A DNA stretch of 64,000 nt, taken from contig JACGCN010000006.1 in NCBI GenBank assembly GCA_014905825.1, forward strand, positions 310,001 to 374,000, in the 5' to 3' direction. Below the pieces are notes generated by a model. It was not told the DNA's origin, ran no database searches, and saw nothing but the letters and a program-made list of their open reading frames with translations. A program made the translations under genes and the position numbers. Source of the stretch: Lyophyllum atratum (lineage: Eukaryota > Basidiomycota > Agaricomycetes > Agaricales > Lyophyllaceae). Positions 1-12,181 of the stretch are shown piece by piece (positions within the stretch are counted from its first letter, which is position 1; the number at the start of each line of letters is the position of its first letter).

Positions 1-513
1 CCCAACTGCCCACACCGGCGACACGCTCTTGGTTCATATCTGATATCGGTGTTCGTCTTTCTTGATCCACGGCACAATCCACTTGTTGAGTGTGCTTATC
101 TAACGTGGGGGCTGTGATGAAGGAGAGAAGGGCTCGCTCTTCCCACGCCCATGCTGGAAGCTTGAACAACTCTGCGAAGCAGTGGCAGGCCCGGGGAGAG
201 GATGACCTCCAAGTGGTGCGCAACTCAGCACTCTGTTTTTACCTAGATACTGAGATCCTCATAGCTCAACAATAAGGATGGCCACTCTCCGTGCGAGATG
301 TGCAGCATCATGACTGGCCCTTGTTCAGCTAGGCAGACCCGGCGTCAGTTCTCCAGCTAAACTTCATTTGTGCTGGAGGATTTACCTCTCCACAGGCGCA
401 TTCAGGCAAAGGGACGAACATCCTCCCACAAGCTGGGATCCGTCAACCTGTACTTGGTGCGCCCGATAGTTGAATTGATAATTTTTGGCTAAAAAATTTC
501 CCTCATACCGCAG
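1..513. other. No gene resolved; 5' flank of the membrane-protein gene
   Basis: No supportable complete ORF. It probably contains the promoter and first exon (signal peptide) of the gene at 514-2355. A GTGCGC donor at 457 facing the acceptor at 512-513 would make a 57-nt intron, but I could not fix the initiator ATG. Confidence 0.35.
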
Positions 514-2355
514 CAACCGCGCGTTTTTCAATATCTGGAATGCATGTCTCATTTCTCAGGAAAATTCAGCTCATCCGCTATACACAGACATGGGTACAAG
601 ATGCCAGAAGAGTTCTGTGGCTCTCGAAGATAGTTATCCAAAACAGTGGGCGGATAAGGTTGCGATTCCGGACTGGGCGAGAATCAGGGTCTTGAATGAC
701 TCGACGTTCGATTATAACACAGCTATCCTAAGTGAGCTTCTTCCTTACTGCAGTGTTATCCTCCGCTAACTATTTTGGAAGTCGCCAAAAAGCCCAATCC
801 TTGGGGACCTCTTCAAATAACAGTTCCCATCGTTTCTGTCGTCGGCGCGCTTCTCTTGGTCGCGGTCATATTCGTTATCTACAGGACCAAATCAAGGGAA
901 CGGAAATCATTACCAATCAAGTTTACGCATTGGCTTTGTCCACGAAGGTCACGCAGAGTCCGCCAAGCACCTCCAACCACCACTTGGGCGATAGACCAAC
1001 TGGAGGAGTACGCTGTGGTTCATGACGACGATGAGCCGCGTGGAAGTCACATTCCTTTCCCCTCTTTGAAGGATATCAAGACTAAGACCGTGGATGTGGA
1101 ATACCAGCTGCCTCTCAAATCCGTCTGGAAACATTGGCACTTCGCCCAGCAGCTGCGACGTTTGCCCGATCAGATTCCCTTACCTTGGAAAGATCAGGCA
1201 GTCGAAATTACGTCGTACCCACCACGAAGGGGTTTTCGCCTGGATTCATTAAACACAAGTACAGAATCCAGCGCGCCCAATTCCCGTTCTGCGACTGCCG
1301 AAGGAGGTGGAGGTCGTCCCGACACTATCTTTGAAGATGAGCCAGCGGATGACGACGAGGGAACCTCTCTGATCTCGCACATAGATAGGAGCAGTAATCG
1401 TGTTTTTGTCATTTCGGGCGATAATGGCCCTAACTTCACAGTGGAATCAGCAAGCTCAAGAGACAACTCTCGCACCTCACATCTTGTTGTCATTCCTCCG
1501 ACACCAACCGAATCTTCGCGTTCTTCCCAGAACCGTAGTTCGGTGGCTCACCGGCTGTCAAGGCTTGTAAGTGGATTTCGGAATTGCCATCCATTCCAAT
1601 TTCACATGCCACTCTCTCAGAATCCCATACGACGCCTAGTATTACCCCCTGCACCCAAACAACTCGCCCCCTTACCACCAGCGCCTGCTGCTACCGGCAC
1701 ACTCGAGGTTCAAATACCGCCTGAACCACTGCCACACCAACCTGGCCCTTCGCACCTTCCAGCACCCCAACCACATGTGCCCCAAGGTCGAATCGCTTCA
1801 ATCAAGACTTTAGCGCTTAGCCCCAGACCTGTACGCCTAGACCTTCCTCCGGTCTCCCATGTTCGGAGGCAGCAATCGATAGAGGACGACGGGTCACTGA
1901 AACGATCCCACCCCCAAACCCGGCCAATGGGCGCCCGCCTGCCCTCATCGCCGCGCCACCATGCCCAGCAGCTTTCCCTCGATGATGAATTGAGCCAGAA
2001 TTTTAGCCCCTCCGTACATTCCGTAGGAGACTCAATGTACATGGGGTCGTCAACGCATGCATATCGGCCCCTTACTCCCTCATCTCATAACCGCACATAT
2101 TCCGGAGACGATGTGTCGGCCACACACGGACAGTTTCTTACCACTCCTCGCCTGACGCACGGCCGGAATCTGTCGACGGAGAGCCTAGTCCCTGCTCGCA
2201 GTGACCCTGCCATGCTCTTTCCGGGGGCAGTGCGAGGTGCAGGTTATACGATTGGATTGTCTGCCGATGCCAGCGAGTCTTCTGCCAGTTTATATTCGAC
2301 TACCAGCGCAAGCAGTGGTAATGCGAGATCGCTTCCTATTCCCCCAACCCAATAA
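514..2355 (+). CDS. Single-pass membrane protein with Ser/Pro-rich cytoplasmic tail (5' end incomplete)
   Basis: Exons seen: about 514-731 and 782-2355, with a 50-nt GTGAGC..AG intron that joins in frame (phase 1). The first visible exon has the pattern NIWNACL.SQ, then a Cys, then IPDWARI and STFDY. This matches the extracellular part of a large Agaricomycete family whose members have a signal peptide, a short lumenal domain, an NPWGP motif and one transmembrane helix. Here NPWGP is followed by the helix at about 829-880 and by basic residues (RTKSRERK), which suggests a cytosolic tail. The roughly 490-residue tail is rich in Ser, Pro, Thr and Arg and looks disordered. The signal-peptide exon upstream is missing from the model. 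The family has no established function to my knowledge, so no role is assigned. Confidence 0.7.
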
Positions 2356-2873
2356 GAGGCCACGACAGGAGAACGAGCTGCTTGTACCCACATACCACCT
2401 CACGACCACCTTATCTTTATCTTGCTACATGGAATACACGGACACAGTATTGGTGTAGGATAGTTCTGCCAGCTTTCGAAGGTTTGCTATCAAATCATCA
2501 TGGACATGTATATTACCGACATCGGCTATCCAACACTACGCGTAGCCCACCCATAGCCCACTACATATAATATCGAGGATCCTCATTTGGCCTCCGTATT
2601 ACCGCCGTAGCTACTCCGTCACGACGTTCATTGGTGATGCTCGCCCACCAGAGAGCCAAAATCTTCCCCAAGCGCTGAACAGGTCCTTATCGACCAACTC
2701 GACATTCAAGCTTGCTTCAAGCTTCGTCGATGCATTCTCGTACTAGATCATATTTGATTCCAGCCTGCCAGCCAAACAGCTCCGGGTTTATAGGAATGAA
2801 AACCGCAGCTTGGCAATACCTACTAACTTTCCATCACTTGCATTCTGTCCTCCGTGGACGCTTCACAATCGAA
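2356..2873. other. Intergenic
   Basis: 3' flank of the membrane-protein gene and 5' flank of the F-box gene. The F-box frame stays open back to 2712, but the residues before the ATG at 2874 do not look like this family. Nothing else seen. Confidence 0.5.
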
Positions 2874-4568
2874 ATGCACTCAGCCCTAGAAATTCACGAG
2901 CTATTACATCTTATCTTTCGCAATCTACTAGGAGAGGGGTCGGATGACTGTTTGGATCTTCTCTCCTGTTGCCTTACTTGTAAGGCTTTCACTGAACCGG
3001 CTCTGGATCTGATGTGGGAGAAACTGTCCAGCGTGGCCCTCATGCCATTTGCCTCACCGCTGAAATACAACACAGAGTACAATCCAGATGGCGAGGAATT
3101 CGACGGATCTGCATATTCTGAGCACTTGGAGAGACTAAAGTTCTACGGGAAGAGGGTGCGCTGGCTGCGGGTGCACAGTAAGCTCACTCCAGAACTACTC
3201 AAGTGCATTATGAAAATAGGCGGCGATCCATCACCTATACCTTCCTCACCATCTTCTCTTATGTCCAAAATATTTCCAGGTCTAACGAAGTTAAGCATTG
3301 TTCTTTCAGTCAACCCTCTCTTCGAGAATCTATCTGAACCACGGATCTGGACTTTTTTCGTACCCTCCGTGAAGGACCTTTCTTTTTACTGCGGAGCCGC
3401 AGGCCGTTATGACCATGTTACCGATGCCTTACGATCGGTCAAAGCAGCACAATCGTCTCTGACTTCGTTAACGTTGGGTCCAGAAATCATTTCCGATTTT
3501 TCCGAGCCTCCTCCCTCAGCACTCGTCACGGAGCTCTCCTCCCTCATCCAATCTCTACCACAGCTCAAAAGACTTCATATTCCGCTCTACTTCATTGCGC
3601 AGCCGGTTTTAGATGCGATCGTGAGGCTACCTGCTCTCGAGCAGTTAACTCTCTCCCACCCAACGTACGTTCAGTGGAGACGCTCAGTTCCGATGGGAAA
3701 TTTCCTGCCAGCGATCCAGGTATCCCAACCGGGAGAGTCTCTCTCATGTCTCCGTTGCCTGACAGTCAATTCAACGTTTGGCTTCATTCCACAAGCATTG
3801 TACATGCACCCCTCCCTTACGTCACAAGTATCCCACCTATCACTCTCCTGCCTTCCACCCGCCCCTCGGCTTACATTGAGACCATTATTCTTACCCACCC
3901 TTTCATCACCCGCGCTCCACTCCCTGACATACCTCTCCCTCGATTTTACAGTGCACATCTCAGTGCCGCAGCGTGACGGTCTTGGTGCAGACTTTTTTGC
4001 GCCCCTTTTCGCAGCCCCATTCATTTCGCGTCTTGTGTCATTTCACGTTCGACACCGCGTGCCACTAGATATGACCGATAAAGAGTTCGACGACATGGCG
4101 CGTTTAATGCCAAATCTCGAGTCTCTTCGCCTCATAGTGATGCCTTTCGACGCTCCGCGTGGGGTCCCACATCAACCCCCCGTTCGCATCCGCGCCTCAC
4201 TTGTTGCATTGGCGTCATTCACCAGGCATTGTGCAAGTCTACGGGAGATCACCCTGCCTGTGGACGCGGAAACGCTTCTCATACCGGAGATAGAGTTCTT
4301 GCCTGCGCCAGCGGTTAGGCATCCCGTGGTCGTAGATATGTCTGTGTCGCCCGTGGGCGAAGATTTTCAAGTTGTAGCTATGATCTTGGCTAAGATCTTT
4401 CCGCACAAACGAAGCGTGTTCACCTCGCAGTGGTCGGACCGCGTGCCGGACTTGGCCAAGGGAGTGAAGGCCGATGATGTTGGAATTCAGGTGGAGGGCA
4501 GAAAAGATTTTCGTCAGGTATATGCTCGACGTTGGAAGACTATTGGCGGGCTCGTTCATGGGGACTAG
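2874..4568 (+). CDS. F-box / LRR-like protein
   Basis: Single exon, 564 residues. The start at 2874 is preferred because the protein then begins MHSALEIHELLHLIF, the usual opening of an F-box motif. The motif continues through CCLTCKAFTEPALDLMWEKL (about residues 5-50). The rest is a chain of Leu-rich segments (for example LPQLKRLHIPL, LPALEQLTLSH, MPNLESLRLIV) spaced as degenerate leucine-rich repeats. By family knowledge such proteins are substrate receptors of SCF (Skp1-Cullin-F-box) ubiquitin ligases, and Agaricomycetes carry them in large, fast-evolving numbers. The target is unknown. Upstream in-frame ATGs at 2712, 2730 and 2796 exist but add a non-family extension. Confidence 0.85.
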   Translation: MHSALEIHELLHLIFRNLLGEGSDDCLDLLSCCLTCKAFTEPALDLMWEKLSSVALMPFASPLKYNTEYNPDGEEFDGSAYSEHLERLKFYGKRVRWLRVHSKLTPELLKCIMKIGGDPSPIPSSPSSLMSKIFPGLTKLSIVLSVNPLFENLSEPRIWTFFVPSVKDLSFYCGAAGRYDHVTDALRSVKAAQSSLTSLTLGPEIISDFSEPPPSALVTELSSLIQSLPQLKRLHIPLYFIAQPVLDAIVRLPALEQLTLSHPTYVQWRRSVPMGNFLPAIQVSQPGESLSCLRCLTVNSTFGFIPQALYMHPSLTSQVSHLSLSCLPPAPRLTLRPLFLPTLSSPALHSLTYLSLDFTVHISVPQRDGLGADFFAPLFAAPFISRLVSFHVRHRVPLDMTDKEFDDMARLMPNLESLRLIVMPFDAPRGVPHQPPVRIRASLVALASFTRHCASLREITLPVDAETLLIPEIEFLPAPAVRHPVVVDMSVSPVGEDFQVVAMILAKIFPHKRSVFTSQWSDRVPDLAKGVKADDVGIQVEGRKDFRQVYARRWKTIGGLVHGD

Positions 4569-6701
4569 TACAACTACAGCAAGGCATGTAATTTGATCGG
4601 GAGGTTGTCTCAGGAGATATTCAAGTTTGTATTTCTTTTTTATCGGCGACCACCTCAAAGTGGAGACTGTCACGGTGATAGAGGGAGGGAAGATTCTCGT
4701 GTTGTATGTTGCTGACGTTACAATGCTATTGGTGGGTAATCAAAGCGCCAGCAACGAGAAGTCCAGGAAAGGGACCAGACCTGGCAGAGACTTTCAGCAA
4801 GACCCCGCGTGCTTGGTACTTTCTGAAGCCCTTGTTCGCTTTTCGAGGGTACTTTCTGTATTGCAGTTAGCCTGAGCCCTTGCCCCATCACCTGCATCCA
4901 GACCCAGGTAGTCTGAAGACCCGACCCTCACTGGCATACTCCATGTCCATTTCTCAATGCGTTGAACTTGGAGGTGAATGACCCCAAATACCATCTGACT
5001 GTTCGAAAAGCTCCCGCGCAGTTCCGCGAGATTCAATCCACACTGAGTGAGGACCTGCTGGACAACGAGATCACAGGTGGTTTTGGAATCGGAACGAATA
5101 GTTAGGTCCCTTCAAGTTGCCTTATGCCCGTGCCGTAGTCAGAAGTCGTCCGGGTTCCCGAGCGGGTTGTGATGCATGATTACCCGACGAGTACATGTAC
5201 CTCGGCGGCGGAAATGACCACCCAAAAAACAAAAGATTCCCTCGCTTTAAGTATTTCGACGAACTGTTTTAGAGATTTGTTCCTCTCATCACGATGAGCG
5301 TTTGGGCTGAATGAATAATAAATTTGACCTTTTTCTGTACAGAAGTAGCGGTTTTGAGATGAACTACAGTGCGCAGTTCGTTTTTGTTTCCTGTCTGCTT
5401 CACGGAAAAGTGATCCCCCCTCCCTGTACTCGACATCCCCGTGAGTGCTGTGATGGACCGCCAGTGCTCGAGATATGTAGTCGCCTGACTCGAAAAGGGC
5501 CGTAATATTCTAGTAGGGGGCGCCCCGTGCGTCATTCTTTCATCACGAAACTCAAAGGCTAAGCCACGGAAGCAAGCATGAACTCACATGGAAAGCTTCA
5601 ACGTACGTATGCCTTCACATCTAACGGTCTACACCACCATCCCCGACCTCCTCTTCCACGGTCTCCCGTATGTAAGGCCCAAGGCGGCCAAACACGCCGT
5701 GCGGCGAACCCCATGACACACTTCCACGGTCACTCATACCCGGCAATGATCGGTCTGAGGTCGAATCAAGGGCGCGTGCTTTGGAATTTTATTGACTGAA
5801 ACCAACAGGCCGGTGCGCACAGCAGAGATACACCGACGAGGGGGCGAAGTCTGAATGATACATTTGCGAGTTTCAGTTTCAGCCCGTAAACGCCAGACCG
5901 ATAGGATGAATACTGAACTCAGAACAAGAGCATAAAGACTTTGTTTCGAAAGAGACAGAACGGCATTCGATGGCAGGGCAGTTCGGACTGCGGAGATATT
6001 TTTGGGCTTAGACATCATGAACGCTCCGGGACTGGGATCAGACAACGTATTTTCGCATTCACAATGAGCTCATGCGTGTGGGAGGGAGCCTAGCCGTTGT
6101 GGACTTGATGTAGAGACCCATCACGATGGCCGTGACAAGCCCGGCCTCCAGACCGAGGCCTCCAGTGATTGTCAATGCATCATGGATTGCGTTTTTTGCG
6201 TCCACCCCTCCTGGTGGAGTGGTGGCGGGGGTTTGTTGCTGGCGGATGAGTCGTGTCCGATTAACGCAGGCTGCCGTTCGATGCCGCCGCTTGGCGCACA
6301 CGAGCCAAGACAACGAGCACTGCGACGGTTCCAGCGCGCAAGACGTCTTGCTCCAGGACTTAGACGGTCTCTAGGATCGAGAATAGATGCGCAGCATGAT
6401 ATTTTTGTATGGGAAGTAAGAATAGGCAGGAGAGGGAGGTGCAAGAAGCTGCAACGCATAAGAGGGGAATTGAAACTCCGCATTTGGTTGTATCGACGAC
6501 GACAGCGGTGCTCATCAGAGAATCAAACCTCCTCTTCCCCTCCTCGCTGTCTTCTCCTGCCCCACGTCGGGACTCGCTGCAACCAGCGGGCCCATTAAGA
6601 CTTCGTCTCTGGCGTCGTATTCGCTCGTTACCCTTCTCTATAGTCCACACAGATGCTATACTTGACGTCTGATGATTTTCCCATCTGTGCGTGCCTTTCA
6701 G
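4569..6701. other. Long intergenic region, no supportable gene
   Basis: About 2.1 kb. Short minus-strand ORFs at 5734-6045 and 6059-6313 each contain one hydrophobic stretch, but their codon use is unremarkable and I could not link them by splice sites. The right end must hold the first exon and promoter of the glycosyltransferase. Confidence 0.4.
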
Positions 6702-8532
6702 GCCTTCAAATTCTTCATGGCTGACTTCCCTTTCAATAGTTGTTCCATTCGGCGTAATTGGGTGAGTATGCGAGTGGTTGGTGGACGTTGAGCTCACAGT
6801 TTCACCCAGCTTCTACCGCTACCTTTGGTACCTAATACGTCTCGCTGCGGCATGGACATACCGCCCCGTTCCTCTGCCTGAGAACCCTACCTACATCGCC
6901 TCAGAGGATGTCACCATTATTGTGCCCACCATAGATGCCGGCGAGGAGTTCAAGGAAGCCGCCAACAGCTGGCTAGTCGGCAAGCCCAAGGAGATCCTCA
7001 TCATCACTGAAGAAAAGATGCTCGGGCCCCTCCAGGAGCTCGCCAACGCCGTCGACCCCGAGCGCATCCGCGTCCTCACCGTGCCCTTCGCGAACAAGCG
7101 CCTCCAGATGAGCCACGGCATCAAAAACACGACAACGGACATCATCGTGTTCGCCGACGACGACGCTATCTGGCCACCAACCATGCTGCCTTACATGCTT
7201 GCGTGTTTCGAGGACCAGAAGATTGGCGGTGTCGGTACCAGCCAGCGTGTGCAGCCCGTGGGCTCGTATATGACCGTCTGGGAGGTCCTCGCCGCCTTCC
7301 GTCTCACCATCCGGAACATCGAAATCGCCTCCTCCACCCACATCGACGGCGGTCTCCCCTGTCTCTCCGGCCGCACCGCCGCATACCGCACCGTCATCCT
7401 CAAGGACCCCGAGTTCCTCCACGGCTTCACGCACGACTTTTGGATGGGGAAGTACCAGCTCAACTCTGGCGACGACAAGTTCTTGACAAGGTGGATGGTG
7501 AGCCATGGGTGGAGCACGTATGTGCAGGTGTGCAAGGAGGCGGAGCTGTTGAGCACGATGAAGCCGAATTGGCGGTTCTTGAAGCAGGTGCTGAGGTGGA
7601 CGCGGAATACGTGGCGCTCGGATCTAAGGAGTCTCTTCATGGAGAGGTATATCTGGACAAGTCATCCTTACGTGGCTTATACCATGGTGCGCGTCGTCGT
7701 TTCTCCCACCCCCTCTGAGGTTATTCTCATCTTTGTTCGTAGGTTGACAAACTCTTCAACCCGCTCACGTTGCTCGTGGGCCCGTGTCTCGTCGCCTACC
7801 TCCTCTACAAGAGTACCATCCCCGTCGAACAAGGAGGGTACCATCTACCCTGGTGGTACGTCAACTCTTTTTTTCTTCCTTTCCTTCGGAGCGGACGTCC
7901 CTGACCAAAACCCCCTATAGGAACATCCTCCTGTCTTACATGGTCTGGCTCTCCGCAACACGTACAGCCAAGCTCCTGCCGCATCTCTGGCACCGCCCGC
8001 AAGACGTCATCCACGTCCCCGCCTTCATTCTGTTCGGCTACTACTTTGCGATCATGAAAATATACGCCCTGTTTACGCTTCACGAGGTACGTTCCCCCCT
8101 CTTCCCCCCCCCCCCTCTTCCCCCAAAGATAACCGAAAACTAACTCCTTTGTGCACGCTGTTACAGACTGGCTGGGGCACCCGTGCCGGCATCGGCGATG
8201 CGTCGGCTGCCACCGCTGCCATGGACCAACAGAATTCGAACGAAAAGGCACAGGCCAACAATATCAGTAACAACAATCATAACGCGCACAGCCTCAACAA
8301 CAACCACAACAACAGCAACAGCAACAACCCGTATAGGCACCAGGAGCCGGCGGGGTACGCGAACGAGCCGTTGTCGCCGTTCCGCGATCAGAGCCCGTCG
8401 CCGTTTAGCGACTCGCCGACGCCGGGGGCGGGGACGCCTGTGTATGCGAGTCGGGCGCAGGGGCAGGGTGGGGGGATGAGGAGGAGGGGAGGGGAGGAGG
8501 AGGTGGAGATGCAGGTTGGGTATGCGCGGTGA
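6702..8532 (+). CDS. Family-2 glycosyltransferase, polysaccharide-synthase type (first exon unresolved)
   Basis: Exons 6702-6761, 6810-7686, 7743-7855, 7921-8086 and 8167-8532 join in frame. An N-terminal membrane helix (SIVVPFGVIGFYRYLWYL) precedes a GT2 domain beginning DVTIIVPTID. Catalytic features are visible: FADDDAIW (metal-binding DxD type), GDDKFLTRW and QVLRW (the QxxRW product-binding motif of processive synthases). Three or so membrane helices follow. This layout fits the fungal Cps1/hyaluronan-synthase-like clade, which polymerises UDP-sugars at the plasma membrane and extrudes the polymer; the actual product is not shown by the sequence. The cytosolic tail (8220-8340) is an Asn-rich low-complexity tract followed by a Ser/Pro segment. 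The acceptor at 6700-6701 requires an upstream phase-2 exon, so the start codon is missing from this model. Confidence 0.85.
8104..8115. repeat. Poly-C tract (12 C) inside the last glycosyltransferase intron
   Basis: Uninterrupted run of C in the pyrimidine-rich intron 8087-8166. A length error here would not affect coding. Confidence 0.8.
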
Positions 8533-9898
8533 GGGGGGGCTGGTTTTTGCTTGTTCAACACCTCGGCTCGCTCTCTGTCTGTCTGTCTGTCTGTCGCCTG
8601 TTGCTCTTATTTTATATAGACTTGTCATGACGCATCGCCCCGCATACATATTATACCCGCCCGCCACATCCGCCCGCCCATTCGCCCATCCCAGCCAGCC
8701 AAGCCATGCTATCTCAATGCATCGCCGCCCGTGTCTCCTCCTCCAGCTCCGACCATCGTGACCTCCATCCAGACTTTCAACACACCGCCATCCCATCACC
8801 ACGCGCCCCGTACCCCGTACCCACTCCACCGTTAAAAACCAAAATCCGTAATACCGCTCTGCCTTTTTCTTATCTTACTTTACCCCTTTTTTTTGGCCGC
8901 TCCGTGACACTTTCGTCTTCTTGCACGTTTTCTTTTCTTTTCTTTTTCATTACCAGACTCTGCGCACTGCATACCAACCATACTGCACACCATCCGCATT
9001 TTCTTTCCTCTCTTCTCTCTTCGTTAGTTTGGATACGGGCGCGGGGTGGCCGGCGTTTGTTGGACCCGTCATCGGATGGACTCAGACTCGGACTGGGATG
9101 ATGGCGATTCCATATTTTACCTTTTTGCTACGTGCTACACGCTACTTGGTAGTACTGTCGAACTCGGTTACGTATAAAGATTAAGGTATCTAGAAGTGTC
9201 GAAACGTAATGCTAGCCTGGCGCTGTTGGATCTGTTGATGAATTTGGGGGAGGAGAAGGGGGGAGGGGGTTGTGTGAGCGTTTGGGAGGAGCAGGATTGG
9301 TGTGAATGGGGAGTTGGAGGGGGAAAGGGGCGCGCGGGATGGCATGGGATGATGTTTGGATAATCCCGAATCAAGAGGAGTTTGGTGTTGATGTTATCCC
9401 TGCTGATCGAACTACCATCCCCTCCTGCGGTTCGTCACAAGGTGCTTTGCACTTGGAGTATTTATTGAGTTATTTCAACCAGTCGCTTGCCAGTCGCCGA
9501 AACAACTTACAAGTGGCAGGAGCCAGGAGGATCTTCGAAGTTCCGGCCCGGGATGCGGAAAGTTTCAGTCATGTGATCGCGGCAATCGCCATTGCGGCGC
9601 TGCCCGATTTTCGAAGTCCGTGTCAGCGTTGCTCTCTAGCTCCAATCTTCCCACTGGCAAACTGTAGGGCGTCATTCGTCGGCGCGGTCTACCTAAATTT
9701 GGCTTTCCTCCCAGAGCCATGCTTTGCGCCCAATGAATGCGTCTTCCCATGGGATTGTCAAAGTCACTTGTCTTGATCATGAGAATACTCGCCGGAGTCC
9801 CCTCACAATTACACAGGACGACCTTTGACCGGCAACTTTCCCTGCCATTGCAGCTCTGAAGGATCCCGACATCCAAGACACTGGTTCAGCAGAAAGCC
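8533..9898. other. Intergenic: 3' flank of glycosyltransferase and 5' flank of monooxygenase
   Basis: Pyrimidine-rich 3' region with a (CTGT)n microsatellite at about 8575-8594. Several short ORFs on both strands lack coding character. No gene supported. Confidence 0.5.
8575..8594. repeat. (CTGT)5 microsatellite
   Basis: Five tandem CTGT units shortly after the glycosyltransferase stop codon. Confidence 0.85.
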
Positions 9899-11550
9899 AT
9901 GGTAAGTGAGGTCCCCAGGATATACCAGAAAGCAACGAGGACTAACCCCGCATCATGTCGCCGTGTAGCATGTCCTTGTCATCGGCAGTGGTCTAGCTGG
10001 ACTCACGATCGCAATATCCCTGGCGATGGCTGGCCATAAGGTAGTGGTCTTGGAAAGTGCCGCTGAAATCACATACATCGGAGCTGGTACGTCGCCCCAC
10101 ACACTCCTAATTTCAAATTGCAAGTCCTGAGGTCCGTCAGGCATACAGGTGTCCCCCAACTCCTCACGAATCCTGAAAAAGCTAGGTGTAGACAAACACA
10201 TTGAGAAATACTGCACCGAACCTGTAGACCTGCGTATGATGCGTTGGAAAGACGGGAAAGTGCTCGTCGAATGTCCGCTGAAGGAGCCAGCACACAAGGA
10301 ATACGGTTCTCCCTATTGGTATGCTCGAGGCTTATTGAGGGTGAAACTGCGAGCTAACCATCGGCAATAGGCATATCCACCGAGCAGATCTCCATCGCGG
10401 TCTGCTTGCACGTGCGAAGGAACTAGGGATCGAGTCACACCTTGGCAGCCGTGTTATCGATGTCGACACAGACGCACCCTCGGTGTTGACCGCAGGCGGA
10501 ACGCGCTTCACTGCGGACCTCATCATCGCAGCCGACGGTACAGTCTCGCTCTAATTACTCTGCATCAGACAACAACCAACTCATGTTCGCAGGGCTCAAC
10601 TCAGTCTGTCGCCACATCGTCTTGGGCCGCCACGGTCCTCCCATGCCCACCGGGCAGATGGTATACCGTGTAACTCTCCCGGCAAGGCTACTCGAGGGTA
10701 TCCCAGAATTAGAGGAAATGATCACCGTTCCCCGCAACAATCATTGGATCGGCCCACGCGGAACGGTCCTGTCATATCTGCTGGAAGGTGTTAATGAGAA
10801 GTTGGTTAATCTTGTCTTCACGTGAGTATAATCTCTGCGGAAGGATATCTTGTCTAAGATGTGCGGTAGGTGCGATACGAGAATGGAGGACGGCGTGAAC
10901 CAGAAAAATGGTACGAACACCGAGGTGCGCGAGGCTTTCCAAGGCTGGGACCCAAGGTACCATACACCTCAGATGCCGGCAAGCTACCATTAACTCTCTC
11001 AACAGACTCGATATGATGTTGAAGCATGTCAAGCAAGTGCTAGAATGGCGGGTACGTAGATTTCCCAATTCTATCTGATTTTACTAACGAGCCTCAGCTA
11101 TACACGCACTCCGAGCTCCCAACCTGGGTCCACCCATCCCAGAAGCTCTGCCTCATCGGCGACGCCGCACACGCCATGACGCCGTACCTCGCCCAAGGCG
11201 CAGCGATGGGCATCGAAGACGCCGCAATCCTCGGCGGGCTCCTCAAAGCATTCCCCACGCCCGACACCATACCCGACACCTTGCGGCTGTACGAGAGGTT
11301 GCGGATCGCGCGCACGGCGATGGTGGCAGAGGCGTCCGTGGGCTCACGATGGTTTACGCAGATGGAGGATGGGGCGGAGCAGGAGAAGCGAGATGAGTGG
11401 TTGCTGGCGCACCCGGGGATTTGGGAGGGGCATATTAATATTCGGTCGAGGAAGGAGTTCTTGGATGAGTTGTTTGGGTATGATGCGTTTTGGGTGTTGG
11501 AGGAGGCATTGAAGGGCGAGGCGTGCGAGGAGTTGGGGGCGTTGAAGTAG
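9899..11550 (+). CDS. FAD-dependent monooxygenase, salicylate-hydroxylase type
   Basis: Eight exons: 9899-9901 (ATG only), 9969-10086, 10141-10318, 10371-10537, 10593-10821, 10870-10956, 11006-11051 and 11098-11550. All phases agree; 426 residues. The N-terminus MHVLVIGSGLAGL is the GxGxxG FAD-binding Rossmann motif and runs to an acidic Glu at the end of strand 2. GIQVSPNSSRIL, YWHIHRADLH and IIAADG (the DG motif) follow. GDAAHAMTPYLAQGAAMGIEDA is the second FAD-binding motif of class A flavoprotein hydroxylases. These enzymes use NAD(P)H and O2 to hydroxylate aromatic or polyketide substrates; the substrate is not deducible. The single-codon first exon is unusual but fits a good GTAAGT donor; a longer 5' exon is possible. 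It is convergent with an MFS transporter, which would suit a small degradation or metabolite pair. Confidence 0.88.
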
Positions 11551-12181
11551 GCACCGAAGACGATTGAGGGTGCAGTACATGGGCAAGTTCTCGTTATACG
11601 AAGAGCCTATCCTATGGTGTACTTAAGGATTTCTCAGAATTTACCTTTCTTCATAATTGTTCTGCGTAAGAAGTCGCATAGCCTAATGTGAATCTCTAGG
11701 AGGTATACATATCTATTGAAAACCCCTGGCGATGGAACACTGCAGACGCAATAATCGCGTTGCTGGGTATGGCACCTTGAGAGAGAGAGTCACCTGGGAT
11801 TCTGTAGCATGACTTCACACAGGAGGAAGTTCGTCAAATTGGCGATCGTCAAGTGGCCTTCAAGACTACATACCACGGCTCAGATGACAGACAACCGTGG
11901 AATCAGGAATCCAGGAGAAGATCATTCTCGATACATCGGGCCGCGGGGAGAAAATCATATAAAAAGGAACTTGGACTTGGCATTATTTCTGTGGGAGGGG
12001 CTGGCGTGCCGCCGCCAAGGCCCGAATATAATTTACATACTCTGCCAGTGCGATTTTAAGGACCAGTTACGCGTGTACAAAAAGACGATCTGGGGATTGA
12101 AAGGGTATCAGGGATCTTGAAGCTTTCGTGAGAAATAGCATCATGTTGCCGAACCTTACACTGCAGAATCGTCCCACCAGT
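11551..12181. other. Intergenic between convergent genes
   Basis: 3' flanks of the monooxygenase (+) and MFS transporter (-). The plus ORF at 11809-12120 has no recognisable features. Nothing else seen. Confidence 0.5.

Noticed and set aside
5734..6313. Two short minus-strand ORFs with hydrophobic stretches, possible small membrane protein
   Set aside because: No splice sites join them in frame, no family pattern, and codon use is not gene-like.
8161..8829. Long minus-strand ORF (222 codons) over the glycosyltransferase tail
   Set aside because: Shadow of the repetitive Asn-rich coding strand; Arg/Val-rich low complexity with no domain.
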